A DNA stretch of 64,000 nt. Source: Methylotuvimicrobium buryatense 5G. Lineage in GTDB: Bacteria; Pseudomonadota; Gammaproteobacteria; Methylococcales; Methylomonadaceae. The stretch is from NCBI RefSeq assembly GCF_000341735.1, contig NZ_KB455575.1:2697984-2761983 (forward strand), given 5' to 3'. The notes under the pieces are model-generated. The model had not been told where the DNA came from and searched no databases. It was given only the letters and a program-made list of their open reading frames with translations. A program made the position numbers and the translations under genes. This document shows, piece after piece, positions 38,045 through 47,510 of the stretch (its first letter is position 1; the number at the start of each line of letters is the position of its first letter).

Positions 38045-38075
38045 CATCCTTCGACCGTAACTCTTCAGCTAAAAG

Positions 38076-38885
38076 TCAAGACTGCTTATCAATCACCTCG
38101 TCCCGCAACACATCGAAATCATTAAATGCACTATTCAAGCTGAGCTTCAAATTGATAATCGTCGCGAGCGTGGTGCTGGTAAAAATACAGATCATAATAG
38201 CGATTTGATATTTTACCGCCACCCAGGGCTCGCTACCGCCGAGAATTTGCCCGGTCATCATGCCGGGCAAAGAAACCAGTCCCATCGTCGCCATGCCGGC
38301 TATCGTCGGATTGATCGCAGCTTTTATCGCATCCCGGAAGTATGTCCGGACAGCCTCTATCCGCGTTGCGCCTAACATCAGAAAGGTCGCGTACTCATTC
38401 TCGTTCTTGCTTAATGACGAATAAAATCGCTCTAATGCGATCACGTTACCCTGTAAGCAGTTACCAAGAATCATGCCTGACAATGGCACTATGTAACGCG
38501 CATCGTAAAAAAGTGCCGGCCGTATCACCCAAAGCACCAAGAAGGCCGTAGAAAACAGAATACTGAAAGCAATCGCGATAAACGTCGCCAAGGCGAAATA
38601 ACGAGCCTTGAGGCCTGCCCGCCGCAAAATACTAAAATCGGCGACCAGCAGCATCATCAGTATCCATAAGCCATTGAACCAAGGATTGTTGAGCTCGAAC
38701 AACCATTTCAAATAAAACCCGACCAAGGCCAACTGCACGCTCATCCGTAAAACGCTAATGCCGATATCCCGGCTCAGCAGCAAGCCAAGCATTCGCAGCA
38801 ACAGCCAAGGCAGCAGACAAAGGCCGTATAGCAGCGTCATTCGCGGCAATTCGATATCAAGCGTTTCCATGTGTCCTTTCCCCAA
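38076..38885 (-). CDS. fetB: Iron export ABC transporter permease FetB
   Basis: FetB is the UPF0014 permease of the FetAB exporter, which helps E. coli resist iron-enhanced oxidative stress. The 269-residue protein has about seven membrane helices and the family motifs RMSVQLALVGFYLKWLF, PLSGMILGNCLQGNVIALERF, LGATRIEAVRTYFRDAI and GLVSLPGMMTGQILGG. It overlaps the end of fetA by 29 bases on the minus strand, so the two are coupled. Confidence 0.9.
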   Translation of the reverse strand: MGKGHMETLDIELPRMTLLYGLCLLPWLLLRMLGLLLSRDIGISVLRMSVQLALVGFYLKWLFELNNPWFNGLWILMMLLVADFSILRRAGLKARYFALATFIAIAFSILFSTAFLVLWVIRPALFYDARYIVPLSGMILGNCLQGNVIALERFYSSLSKNENEYATFLMLGATRIEAVRTYFRDAIKAAINPTIAGMATMGLVSLPGMMTGQILGGSEPWVAVKYQIAIMICIFTSTTLATIINLKLSLNSAFNDFDVLRDEVIDKQS

Positions 38886-39519
38886 CCAACCGGCCCGCTT
38901 CCAGTTCTAAAATACGATCGCAGCGCACCAACCACTCCTTATCGTGAGCGACCGAAAGCACCGTTAATTGAGAGTCGGAAAACACATCGAATACGGCTTG
39001 TTTGCTTTCCGCATCCAATGCACTGGTAATCTCATCCAACAAATACAAGCTTTTACCTAGCAGCAAGCCTCGCGCCAATGCAATCCGTTGTTTTTCGCCA
39101 CCGGAAATATGGCTGCTTTTTTGATTTAAAATATCGGCAGTCAGATGCAACCGATTCAATACCTCAATAAGTCGTGCATCCGAAGGCCTTTGATTCCGAT
39201 GGGCTTTAAATTGAAAAGGTAATAATAAAGCTTCACGCACCGTCTCGGCGCCGAGCACCGGTTCTTGGCCGATATAAGCCGTCGCGTTTCGAATCGAATG
39301 GACCGATGCAGCAGTCAATTGCATTTGCTGAAAATAGACGTCGCCGGCTGCGACGGCATGAAGCCCGATAAAAGTTCTTAACACGCTACTTTTACCGGAC
39401 CCCGACTTACCGCATAAAACAACTTTTTCGCCGGGGAACAGGGCAAAACTAATATTGGACAGAATGACTTTTTCTCGAACCGCTACCGATACTTGATCGA
39501 ATCGAATAATTGGACTCAT
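38857..39519 (-). CDS. fetA: Iron export ABC transporter ATPase FetA
   Basis: FetA is the ATPase partner of FetB. The 220-residue protein has Walker A GKSGSGKSSVL near residue 35, the Q loop YIGQEPVLG, signature ISGGEKQRIALARGL, Walker B YLLDEITSALD and the switch His in SVAHDKEWL. The ATG at 39519 gives the family N terminus MSPIIRFDQVSV; the longer frame runs into an F3 element whose end is five bases away. Any native promoter must therefore lie beyond or within the repeat cluster. Confidence 0.92.
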   Translation of the reverse strand: MSPIIRFDQVSVAVREKVILSNISFALFPGEKVVLCGKSGSGKSSVLRTFIGLHAVAAGDVYFQQMQLTAASVHSIRNATAYIGQEPVLGAETVREALLLPFQFKAHRNQRPSDARLIEVLNRLHLTADILNQKSSHISGGEKQRIALARGLLLGKSLYLLDEITSALDAESKQAVFDVFSDSQLTVLSVAHDKEWLVRCDRILELEAGRLVGERTHGNA

Positions 39520-39523
39520 TGAG

Positions 39524-39933
39524 TTAGGAACGAGCATGAAATAAGTTAGACAACTGTTGGAAGGGGGTTCGGTCAGCAATTCCCAGTTTGAGCCTTTTCG
39601 CCGATCTTAGGGTGTGGGGTATGCCTGTCGAGGAACGCCGTAAACCCATCCATGGGGCTTGGCGGCAGCTCGAACGCCAAGGATGGCGTGAATGCAGATT
39701 TTGCAGGAGCAAAAATCTGCCCTGCTGCCGACATCCTCGCCAAGCACACCCCAAACCCTTTTTGATCCCCAAATTGGGAATTGCTGGGACTCGGTGGCTC
39801 GATTGACAGGTGTCGGCGGCAGGGATAGCCGCCGTCAAGCCTACACGGACGTATTCACGGCGTCCTGTCAAGCGAGTTACCGAACCGCCACAAAGCCTAC
39901 TACTTGTAGAAGTTATTTTGTGCATATTCCTTA
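39524..39933. repeat. F3 repeat element interrupted by an F2 insertion
   Basis: The left part (39524-39573) reads TTAGGAACGAGCATGAAATA and CAACTGTTGGAAGGGGG. The right part (from 39791) resumes CGGTGGCTCGATTGACAGG and ends AGAAGTTATTTTGTGCATAT. Removing 39574-39795 restores a sequence parallel to the F3 copy at 37247-37483 (AAGGGGGATTCGGCGGCTC). The F3 therefore arrived first and F2 inserted later. Confidence 0.87.
39574..39790. mobile_element. F2 miniature element nested in F3, with 5-bp duplication
   Basis: This 217-bp unit begins CAGCAATTCCCAG and ends TGGGAATTGCTGGGAC. TCGGT flanks it on both sides (39569-39573 and 39791-39795). Its core is inverted relative to the 9501 copy: GGGTGTGGGGTATGCCTG, GTCGAGGAACGCCGTAAACC, CGCCAAGGATGGCGTGAAT and CCGACATCCTCGCCAAGC. 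The matching ends, size and duplication show that F2 moves as a defined unit. Confidence 0.88.
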
Positions 39934-39935
39934 AT

Positions 39936-40104
39936 CCTAAAAAGAGTAGTTGGTAAGTGTTGTAGACCGTTCGTGCTGAGCCAAGTCGAAGCATGAAGGG
40001 CCTACAACACTTACACCGGATTGGTGAAGCCTCAAACTACCGTTCACCCTTCGACAGGGCTCAGGCCGAACGGTAGTTTGAAGCTCTCAACTGCTCTTTT
40101 TAGG
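39936..40104. repeat. F4 double-hairpin element
   Basis: This 169-bp copy has ends CCTAAAAAGAGTAGTTG and CAACTGCTCTTTTTAGG and the same two hairpins as the 36670 copy, in reverse order: GTGTTGTAGACCG...GGCCTACAACAC, then CAAACTACCGTTC...GAACGGTAGTTTG. The copies match over nearly their whole length when one is reversed. It directly abuts the F3 cluster, two bases away, and lies ahead of the ams stop. Confidence 0.88.
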
Positions 40105-40176
40105 TTAATGATTTAAAGGAACAAACGCCCGAACAAAAATCCCCCTATTCACCATTCACTGCTCACTATTTTCCAC

Positions 40177-42132
40177 TCAATACTCAGTCAACCAATAAAA
40201 GCGGCACGGCTGAATGACCAGTTGTTGATCGAATTCCGTCGGCCGTTTGCCGGTGAACAAATCGCTGACTTGTCCGTGAATTCTAAACCCTGCCGCATTG
40301 AATTTTTCCATATCGATGCGCTGCGCTTGCTCGCTGAAATTACAAATCACCAGCACTTGCTCCGAAGGCCGGTTATGATCGTAACGGATAAATGAAAAAA
40401 TATGCGGGTTTTCGCAATCGATCAACTGTCGATTATTGAAATCGGCAAATGCCGTGGTTTCCTTGCGAATCGCGATCATTTTTTTCAATGCGCTGAACAC
40501 CGCATGCTCGACCGTGCCTTGTTTTTTGCGTTGCTCGGCCCGTTCCCAGTCGATCTTGGGCCGGTGAATCCAGCGGCTATCGTTGGCCTTATCGGGTTGA
40601 TCGAGATAGCTGTGGTCATTGAAGGTCGCTATCTCATCACCATAATACAGCAGCGGAAGACCGCCGAATGAAAATATAACGCTATGCATCAAGATGATCT
40701 TGTTCAATGCGATATCGATCGCATACTCGTCATCGGACTGAATAGCCGTTTCAAGGCCGGCAAGCGAAGCCAGCGACCCGGCAATCCTCGCATCGCCGGT
40801 TTTGTCGTTACGCATGAACGGCACGCCGCTCGCAATCGAATCTTCATACGCCCCGGTATAGAAATCGACCAGAAAACGACGATGCGCGACCGGATCGTAA
40901 CCGACATGCCGCACATCGTTATCATCGAAACCTAGCCCGATATCGTCATGACAACGCACATAATTCAACCAAGTCGCCCGCTCCAATTTATCAGGCAGGC
41001 TTTTTAGCCCCTGGTACAACAACTTGCTGTTGCGTGTCGCCAAGGCATCCCACAGCAATGCCATCAGCGTGGCGTTATAGGCGATTTCGCATTCCTTGGC
41101 GATAATCGCGTCCTCACCGAAATATTTAGTAATCTCGACCGGCGCGACAATCGCTTCGGCAATGAATAGGGATCCCGGCGCGGTGACTTGGCAACAGTCC
41201 TTCATCAATTGCAGCAACAGATGCGCTTCACGCTCGTTTTGGCAGCTCGTACCCATCTTCTTCCAAATAAAGGCAACCGCATCGAGCCGGATGATATCAG
41301 CACCTTGGTTAATCCAAAAGAGAATCACATCGAGCATTTCGATAAATACCGAAGGATTACTGTAATTGAGATCCCATTGATAATCATTGAAGACAGTCAT
41401 CACCCACTTCTGCAGGGTCTCGTCCCAAGTAAAATTTCCCGGAGCGGTTTCCGGAAAAATTTCCGGCATGCTTTGCTCGAACATATCAGGAATTTCACGG
41501 TCGTCGAAGATGTAATAATAATCTTGGTATTTTTGCTCCCCTCCCCTCGCCCGCTGCGCCCATTCATGCTCGTCTGAGGTGTGATTCAACACCACGTCCA
41601 AGGTCAACAGAATATCGCGCTTTCTGAACTCGCTTGAAACCCGCTGCAAATCCTCTAATGTACCGACACGGCTATCGATCTGCCTAAAATCACTGACCGC
41701 ATAACCGCCGTCGCTTTTGCCGGTCGGACATTCGAGAATCGGCATGATATGCACCAAATTGACGCCAAGCTCTTGGAAATAAGACGTATTATCCGCCACT
41801 CCGGCTAAATCGTCGGCAAATCCGGCACTGTACAAAGCCATGCCGACCCATTTTTGATTCAAAAACCAGTTATGATCGTTTTCCCGCGCGATATCGAGTT
41901 TTTCCAACTCATCCGGCCGCTGTATATATTGCCGGGCCAAGGTTTCGACCAACTTGAGCATTTGTTCCTTGAAATCGTCGCGGCGACCGTACAGATGATG
42001 AAACAAATTGTGAATCGCATAAAAATTCGCGCCGAGACGGGTATAAAAATGCCGTAGATCCTGCCGGCGGATTTCCGGTTTGAGATCATCCAAAATTTCA
42101 TTTAATAAGGAATGTGAAATTTGCTCGTACAT
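40177..42132 (-). CDS. ams: Amylosucrase
   Basis: Amylosucrase, a GH13 enzyme, uses sucrose to lengthen alpha-1,4-glucan and releases fructose. The 651-residue protein has the three catalytic residues: Asp284 in IIRLDAVAF (nucleophile), Glu326 in LFIAEAIV (acid/base) and His395-Asp396 in RCHDDIGLGF. These positions fall very close to those of the Neisseria polysaccharea enzyme. The TLDVVLNHTSDEHEWA and YYGDEIATFND blocks are also present. It is the last gene of sps-spp-fruK-ams; an F3 element lies between fruK and ams. The fructose it makes would be phosphorylated by FruK. Confidence 0.95.
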   Translation of the reverse strand: MYEQISHSLLNEILDDLKPEIRRQDLRHFYTRLGANFYAIHNLFHHLYGRRDDFKEQMLKLVETLARQYIQRPDELEKLDIARENDHNWFLNQKWVGMALYSAGFADDLAGVADNTSYFQELGVNLVHIMPILECPTGKSDGGYAVSDFRQIDSRVGTLEDLQRVSSEFRKRDILLTLDVVLNHTSDEHEWAQRARGGEQKYQDYYYIFDDREIPDMFEQSMPEIFPETAPGNFTWDETLQKWVMTVFNDYQWDLNYSNPSVFIEMLDVILFWINQGADIIRLDAVAFIWKKMGTSCQNEREAHLLLQLMKDCCQVTAPGSLFIAEAIVAPVEITKYFGEDAIIAKECEIAYNATLMALLWDALATRNSKLLYQGLKSLPDKLERATWLNYVRCHDDIGLGFDDNDVRHVGYDPVAHRRFLVDFYTGAYEDSIASGVPFMRNDKTGDARIAGSLASLAGLETAIQSDDEYAIDIALNKIILMHSVIFSFGGLPLLYYGDEIATFNDHSYLDQPDKANDSRWIHRPKIDWERAEQRKKQGTVEHAVFSALKKMIAIRKETTAFADFNNRQLIDCENPHIFSFIRYDHNRPSEQVLVICNFSEQAQRIDMEKFNAAGFRIHGQVSDLFTGKRPTEFDQQLVIQPCRFYWLTEY

Positions 42133-42181
42133 AATTCTAATTGAAGTAAATGTGATGGGTCATAACCCGGCAGCGGAGAAG

Positions 42182-42355
42182 CTAAGGATTTGGTCATAAA
42201 TAACGTCCCTATTTCCTGTAGGGTTCGGCTGCTCGATTGACAGGTGTCGGCGCCGTCAAGCCTACAAGAACGTATTCACGGCGTCCTGTCAGGCGAGTAA
42301 CCGAACCCTCGACAATGCTAATAGCACCAGGAAGTTATTTTTCGCGAAATCCTAA
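42182..42355. repeat. F3 repeat element between ams and fruK
   Basis: The ends are TAAGGATTTGGTCATAAATA and GGAAGTTATTTTTCGCGAAA followed by TCCTAA, inverted repeats of about 20 bases. The core has GCTCGATTGACAGGTGTCGG, CGCCGTCAAGCCTACAAG and ACGGCGTCCTGTCAGGCG. It is inserted within an otherwise compact operon, so ams may be partly uncoupled from the genes upstream. Confidence 0.87.
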
Positions 42356-42383
42356 GCCCGGTAACTACAAAGAAATAGATAGC

Positions 42384-43271
42384 TTAATCTAGATCCCAAG
42401 CCTCAATGAAAGGCTGATAAAAGACATGATCCCTAACCGTCGCGCCTCGTTGGGTGACCATGGCCGATGCAAACGCTTGCGCACGCTCCATCGTCATTTG
42501 CAGCGGCCAATCGAGATTGAGCCCGAGCAGCATCACCGACGCGAACGCATCGCCGGCACCGACCGTATCGATGACTTGGGCGATCTCGCCCGGCGTCACC
42601 CGGCACGATACACCGTGACGATCAATTGCAAACGCGCCTTGCTTGCCGCTCGTGACAATCAAACCTTGCAGTCGGTAAAGCTCGACAAATCGCTGCATAT
42701 CGGCCTCAAGATCGCCGGAGACCGTGTAAAGCGCCGCCAATTCATGATGATTTAGCTTAACCCAATCGGCTTGACCGAGCCATTCGAGTACCTGGTCTTT
42801 TTGCCACCAAGGTTCGCGTAAATTGACATCCATGAATACACGCCCCTTGTGCGCGTCTTTTAGAGCGCCCAAGGTCGACCTCGAAACCGGCTGACGCAAG
42901 GCCAGCGTGCCGTGATAAAGCAAACCGGGATGTTGCGTTTCTTGAAACTCGGCCGCATCGATATAATCGTAGGCTTGTTCCGGCACGATCGTATAGGCGG
43001 GCTCGCCCTGCTCGATGACGATATCGACGACACCGGTCGGATGCCGGATATCCCGTTGCAAACCCGACAAATCCATGCCCCATTTATGCATCGCAGCCAT
43101 GACCGAGTCTCCGGTCGCATCCTGGCCGATCCGACTGATGAAATGCGGGGCTTGACAAAAGGCCTGCAAATGCCAGGCGACATTGAACGGAGCGCCGCCG
43201 AGCACACGGCTGCCGTCGGGAAAATGATCGAACAGAACCTCGCCGAAAATAGTGATCGGATTGTTATTCAT
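42384..43271 (-). CDS. fruK: Fructokinase, PfkB family
   Basis: This kinase phosphorylates fructose with ATP and in methanotrophs returns fructose from sucrose breakdown to central metabolism. The 295-residue protein has the PfkB N-terminal motif GGAPFNVAWHLQAF near residue 25 and the C-terminal catalytic motif DTVGAGDAFASVM. The ATG at 43271 gives a normal N terminus (MNNNPITIFGEVLFDHF) and overlaps the spp stop by eight bases. The gene is also called scrK in other species. Confidence 0.9.
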   Translation of the reverse strand: MNNNPITIFGEVLFDHFPDGSRVLGGAPFNVAWHLQAFCQAPHFISRIGQDATGDSVMAAMHKWGMDLSGLQRDIRHPTGVVDIVIEQGEPAYTIVPEQAYDYIDAAEFQETQHPGLLYHGTLALRQPVSRSTLGALKDAHKGRVFMDVNLREPWWQKDQVLEWLGQADWVKLNHHELAALYTVSGDLEADMQRFVELYRLQGLIVTSGKQGAFAIDRHGVSCRVTPGEIAQVIDTVGAGDAFASVMLLGLNLDWPLQMTMERAQAFASAMVTQRGATVRDHVFYQPFIEAWDLD

Positions 43272-44112
43272 CGCTAATGATCCAGTATTTGATTTCGGGT
43301 AAATAATGCACAACGCCTTCTAAAATACCGGCACTGTAATTACCGTTCATGCCGAGATAATCGCCTTCGGCCAAATACAACGACCGTTCGGTCGATTGCT
43401 CTCGAGCCAACTGCAGCGCCTGCTTGCGTACCTCGTCGGTCGCATTGGCGACCAACACCGAGTTTATTGGGCTGGTTAACACCGGAAGATCGTTACCGCT
43501 ATCGCCGGCGAAAACCGTGTTATCCAAATCGAATCCGAGTTGTTTCATTAAAAATTCGACCGCATGAAACTTGGTCGCGCACGCCGGCAAAACATCCAAC
43601 AATCCAGTGTGCGTAGTTTCATCGACACTGTAGACGAGTGCCGCTCGAACCGAGTGCGACGCCAAGCGTTTTCTCATTTCGATTAACAAAGGCTCCGGAT
43701 CGATCGACTCCGAAACATAATAACTGAGTTTGAAACGATTCTGCTTCGTGCTTTCTTGTAGCGTCAATTCGGACAGCTCGCTGAACAAACGATGCAACTC
43801 GGCATGTTCGAATCCGGCCCAATCCGGCGCGATTTCATGACGCCATTGCGACCATTCTTGCCATTCATGATCGACGACTTGGTAAATCGTCGTGCCAACA
43901 TCGCCGATCACGTAATCCGGCAAAGGCAAATCGTACTCGGCTATCGCTTGCTGCACCAAGGCTTGATGCCTGCCGGTCACATATGCCAGCGTACATCCGG
44001 GATGCCGCGCCAAGGCCTTGAAATAAACCCTCGCCATCGCCGATTCCGGCACATTGCCGTTCGGCAATAAGGTTCGATCGAGGTCGGTACAAAGCAAAAG
44101 CCGATCAGTCAT
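43264..44112 (-). CDS. spp: Sucrose-6-phosphate phosphatase
   Basis: This HAD-family enzyme removes phosphate from sucrose-6-phosphate. The 282-residue protein has the motif LCTDLDRTLL with Asp10 and Asp12, YVTGRHQALVQQ (motif II region), and VFAGDSGNDLPVL (motif IV). The ATG at 44112 is chosen over a GTG 18 bases upstream that abuts the sps stop. It is the second gene of the sucrose operon, after sps, in the order described for Methylotuvimicrobium alcaliphilum. Confidence 0.93.
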   Translation of the reverse strand: MTDRLLLCTDLDRTLLPNGNVPESAMARVYFKALARHPGCTLAYVTGRHQALVQQAIAEYDLPLPDYVIGDVGTTIYQVVDHEWQEWSQWRHEIAPDWAGFEHAELHRLFSELSELTLQESTKQNRFKLSYYVSESIDPEPLLIEMRKRLASHSVRAALVYSVDETTHTGLLDVLPACATKFHAVEFLMKQLGFDLDNTVFAGDSGNDLPVLTSPINSVLVANATDEVRKQALQLAREQSTERSLYLAEGDYLGMNGNYSAGILEGVVHYLPEIKYWIISDE

Positions 44113-44130
44113 AATTCTGCTCTCAGTCAC

Positions 44131-46251
44131 TTAAAAATCATAATGTTCTATTGCCTCGATGATACCGAGTGCAAAGGGTTGCGCCGCAAAATAAATCCTC
44201 TCAGGCTCGCGCAAACCCGACAATTCCTCGCGATGCCGATTGGCGACGACGACCGCTAGCGTATTGCCCTGCATCATATCTTCATCGGCACCGGACCCCC
44301 CGGCAACCAGAATCCGCTCCAACGACAACCTCCACTGCTGAGCGAAATAGCGCAAAGCCAAACCTTTCGAAGCCCGCACCGGAACGATGTCGAAAAACTG
44401 ACCGAAAGATAAATACACATTGACCGCCTGCTCTTCCTGACGCAACAGCGTTTGAATTTCTTCCACCGTCGGTGCTTGCTCGGCATCGTAATGATAGGAA
44501 ATCTTGAAGCGACTTTGCTCGCTTTTGGACTGCAAAGTCAACCCGGGCAAATCGCCGATGATGCGTCGTATCGCCTTGGGATTCCAATGATAATCGATAT
44601 GCCTTGCCCAGGCGCTGTCCGGCGTCATCTGCGGCGAATAGACAATTTCGGTACCCAAGCTGGTGATTAAAACATCCGGTGTCGGCAGGCCGTTTCTCTT
44701 TAAAATCGCTATGGCCGAATCGAGTCTTCGGCCGGTCGCGACACCGAAAAAAACTTTTTTTCGATTCTCGGCCAAATAAGCGGCGAACGCTTTCAAGCCA
44801 TCGGGACTGCCCAATAAACTTTGATCGATATCGGAAAAAACGGCACGGTCGCGATAACTCAAATCGCCTCGCACGCGCGGTATTTTCGGAAACTCCGGAT
44901 GATGCTCCAATAAAGGCCGTATCGTTTCAAGATACTTTTGCGCATGGGCATCCCAGGAATACAATTTCCGAACATTTTTAAGGCCTTTTTCGGAAAATTT
45001 TTCCCATTTTTTCGGGCTGTTCAAAACTTCCAGCAATGCTCTCGCTATCTCGCCGCTATCCAGCGGGTCGACCAAAATACCGTTATGGCAAGCACCGATA
45101 ATATCGACCGGCCCGCCGTTTTCGGTCGCGACCAGCGGCAATCCGCATGCCGCCGCCTCCAGCAGCGTCAAGCCGAAGGGTTCGGTCAAGGCCGGATTGA
45201 CGAAAACGCCTTTCGATTGTGCGGCCAAACGGTAAATATCCGGAACTTCTTCCTGTTTATGGTGCTTTGGAATCGCGATACGGCCATATAAATCATAGTA
45301 ATCGGTCAACAACAGAATTTCAGTCAACACCGCTTGCGCGCCTTCGTCCATTTCGCGGATGTCGTCGCGATTACCGGCCACGATCACTAAATTCGCCAAT
45401 TTCTGCAATTCGGGGGATTCACCGTAGGCCTGTATCAACGAAACAATGTTTTTGCGTTCGTCAGGACGCGACAACGCCAGAATCATCGGTTTTTTAGGGT
45501 GGGTCAAAAAAGACTCCAGCGTTTTGGCGAAAGCTATTTTTATTTTGTTTTCAGCAGGATAGAATTGCTCCAGATCGGTACCCGGCGGAATCACGACCAT
45601 TCGATCCGGCTGATAATAATCATAGAGTTCGTATTGCTCGGCAATTTCGTTGCGGGTGCTGGTCACGACCAATTCGGCATTGGCCAGCACATCCTCTTCA
45701 GCGCTAATTCTTTTGGAAATATGATAACGCTGCTCGATCAAATCACTCGATAAGCCCATTGCAAGCAAACGACCGAGCTTGTCTCTGCCCAGAGAATGTC
45801 CTGTATGCACCAATGGGATACCGGTCAAAAGCGACAACCGTACGCCAATATAGCCGGCGTCGGCATAATGGCTATGAATCACATCAGGCATGCGCGGCTG
45901 CAGACGCAACCACTCCAATAAGTTGTCGGCGAAAATATCGAGATAATCCCAAAGCTCTTCCTTTTTGATATAGCCTTCGGGGCCGGCCGGTATTCGGACG
46001 ATTTGCGCGTTTTTATCCAGCGGCTCAAGCGCTTCGCGGTAATCGGCATCGACATCGGGATCATCAATTAAACGGGTCGCTAAATCAATCCGACCTACCG
46101 AAGGTTGACACGCCAAAGCCCTCGCTAAATCAACGACATACTTGGTCTGACCGCCGGTATCGGCATCGCGGCCCAGTTCTAAATTTCGTCCGCGTATTAG
46201 ACCATGAACACTGATCAAAAGAATGTAGTGCTCAACCTTTTTGCTTGTCAT
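44131..46251 (-). CDS. sps: Sucrose-phosphate synthase
   Basis: Sps makes sucrose-6-phosphate from UDP- or ADP-glucose and fructose-6-phosphate; sucrose serves as a compatible solute and carbon store in halotolerant methanotrophs. The 706-residue protein has an N-terminal GT-B glycosyltransferase (GRDADTGGQTKYVVDLARAL; HSHYADAGYIGVRLS; LALSRPDERKNI; TEPFGLTLLEAAACGLPLVAT) and, from about residue 470, a HAD-like phosphatase domain beginning RAVFSDIDQSLLG, which still has both catalytic Asp. A separate spp follows. A GTG 12 bases upstream is an alternative start. Confidence 0.95.
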   Translation of the reverse strand: MTSKKVEHYILLISVHGLIRGRNLELGRDADTGGQTKYVVDLARALACQPSVGRIDLATRLIDDPDVDADYREALEPLDKNAQIVRIPAGPEGYIKKEELWDYLDIFADNLLEWLRLQPRMPDVIHSHYADAGYIGVRLSLLTGIPLVHTGHSLGRDKLGRLLAMGLSSDLIEQRYHISKRISAEEDVLANAELVVTSTRNEIAEQYELYDYYQPDRMVVIPPGTDLEQFYPAENKIKIAFAKTLESFLTHPKKPMILALSRPDERKNIVSLIQAYGESPELQKLANLVIVAGNRDDIREMDEGAQAVLTEILLLTDYYDLYGRIAIPKHHKQEEVPDIYRLAAQSKGVFVNPALTEPFGLTLLEAAACGLPLVATENGGPVDIIGACHNGILVDPLDSGEIARALLEVLNSPKKWEKFSEKGLKNVRKLYSWDAHAQKYLETIRPLLEHHPEFPKIPRVRGDLSYRDRAVFSDIDQSLLGSPDGLKAFAAYLAENRKKVFFGVATGRRLDSAIAILKRNGLPTPDVLITSLGTEIVYSPQMTPDSAWARHIDYHWNPKAIRRIIGDLPGLTLQSKSEQSRFKISYHYDAEQAPTVEEIQTLLRQEEQAVNVYLSFGQFFDIVPVRASKGLALRYFAQQWRLSLERILVAGGSGADEDMMQGNTLAVVVANRHREELSGLREPERIYFAAQPFALGIIEAIEHYDF

Positions 46252-46474
46252 GATCGTACTCACTTCAGCTGGATATAGCCTTTATTCTCTCATTCACGAA
46301 CAACTATCTCAAGCGACTCTAACGCTAGAATTATACCGATCCACTTTACCCTTCCGAATTTTTACCCATGAACGCAATCAGGACTCCTACCGATAATCAC
46401 GAGAACACCCACCATAAACCTATGAATATACTAGGTTATTATTTATTTACCCTACTCATAGAAAGGCCTTTCCA

Positions 46475-46483
46475 TGCTACAAT
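46475..46483 (+). promoter_or_regulatory. Extended -10 promoter element
   Basis: TGCTACAAT matches an extended -10 (TGn followed by TACAAT) 37 bases before the start of the exported-protein gene at 46520. The -35 hexamer is not convincing. The rest of the 46252-46519 divergent gap must also contain the sps promoter, which I cannot pinpoint. Confidence 0.5.
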
Positions 46484-46519
46484 GCTCGCCTCTAAAAACG
46501 ACCCCAAAAGGTTTCAATC

Positions 46520-46909
46520 ATGCAATTCATTAAATTTTCTGCTTTAGCAATCCTATTCTTCTCTTTTTCCGTGAATGCCGATGTCCAATTGACTCAAGCG
46601 GACCTAATCGGCTCCTGGCAAATCGATAAGGAATCTGTCGACCGCGAAGGCACTAAATCAAGAAGCTTGAATACGATTTGGACATTCCGAGAAGACGGTA
46701 CGATGGAAGGAAAATCTCAAGAATCAGACGCTCACGCCAGAATCGATCAACTGCGAGCAGTACTGAACTATTCGGTCGAGGACGGCAAATTAGTCAAACA
46801 AGCAGCACCGGGCCGCTCCAGAATGGAAACCTGTGCCGCAATCGAAAAAGAGAACGACAAAATGATTCTTAAATGCCCATCAAATTATTTTTTCATGACC
46901 AAAAAATAA
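46520..46909 (+). CDS. Small exported protein of unknown function (lipocalin-like)
   Basis: The 129-residue product has a clear signal peptide (MQFIKFSALAILFFSFSVNA, cleavage after Ala20). A beta-rich mature part follows with LIGSWQIDKESVDREG, a motif recalling lipocalin-type proteins (GxW), and TIWTFREDGTMEGK. Two cysteines near the C terminus (METCAAIE; LKCPSNYF) could form a disulfide. It lies divergent from sps. I cannot assign a function. Confidence 0.6.
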   Translation: MQFIKFSALAILFFSFSVNADVQLTQADLIGSWQIDKESVDREGTKSRSLNTIWTFREDGTMEGKSQESDAHARIDQLRAVLNYSVEDGKLVKQAAPGRSRMETCAAIEKENDKMILKCPSNYFFMTKK

Positions 46910-47138
46910 AACGCCGAAATTTACCGATTTTCAGGTCAGAAAGAATGACTGTTTTATGGATTTAGAGATAGTAACTGGCGCTTTATAACTTATGAACACC
47001 AACAATTTCCAAGGTATTTAGAGCAGCGTAGGGTGCGCATCGCGCACCTTTCCACAGCACCGAACCGACGACCGGTCCAGACCCAGGTACCATCATATAT
47101 GGGTGTTGAGTATCGATTTGCCGGAAAGTAGCGAATAA

Positions 47139-47393
47139 TCAAGACTTCTTGGCCGTACCCGACTCTTTGGGCGGAACCGGATCATAGCCGTGACCGCCCC
47201 ACGGATGACATCGACCGAGTCTTTTTAACGTCAACCACAAGCCTACAAATGGACCATGTCGAGTGATCGCTTCTATCGCATATTCGGAACAAGTGGGCTG
47301 ATACCGGCACGAAGGAGGTAAAAGCGGAGAAATGACAAGCCGATAAAATCGAACAATTCCAAGCAACAAAAATTGCAACCCTTTAGTCAACAT
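47139..47393 (-). CDS. yidD: Membrane protein insertion efficiency factor YidD
   Basis: YidD is a small membrane-associated protein thought to aid YidC-dependent insertion. The 84-residue product has the three-cysteine pattern of the family: [20 protein letters not shown] and [15 protein letters not shown]. The ATG at 47393 gives the usual length and N terminus ([19 protein letters not shown]). In most bacteria it sits in the rpmH-rnpA-yidD-yidC cluster; here it is isolated from those genes. Confidence 0.93.
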   Translation of the reverse strand: MLTKGLQFLLLGIVRFYRLVISPLLPPSCRYQPTCSEYAIEAITRHGPFVGLWLTLKRLGRCHPWGGHGYDPVPPKESGTAKKS

Positions 47394-47510
47394 CGTCGAA
47401 TTCTCCAAAAACCAACACAAACTGCGCTTAAGTTTAACCCAACGCCAAACATAATTAAGCCTATTAGGGCATCCAATGCCGGCATTCCCTCGAAGAGCGT
47501 GGAAATGATC

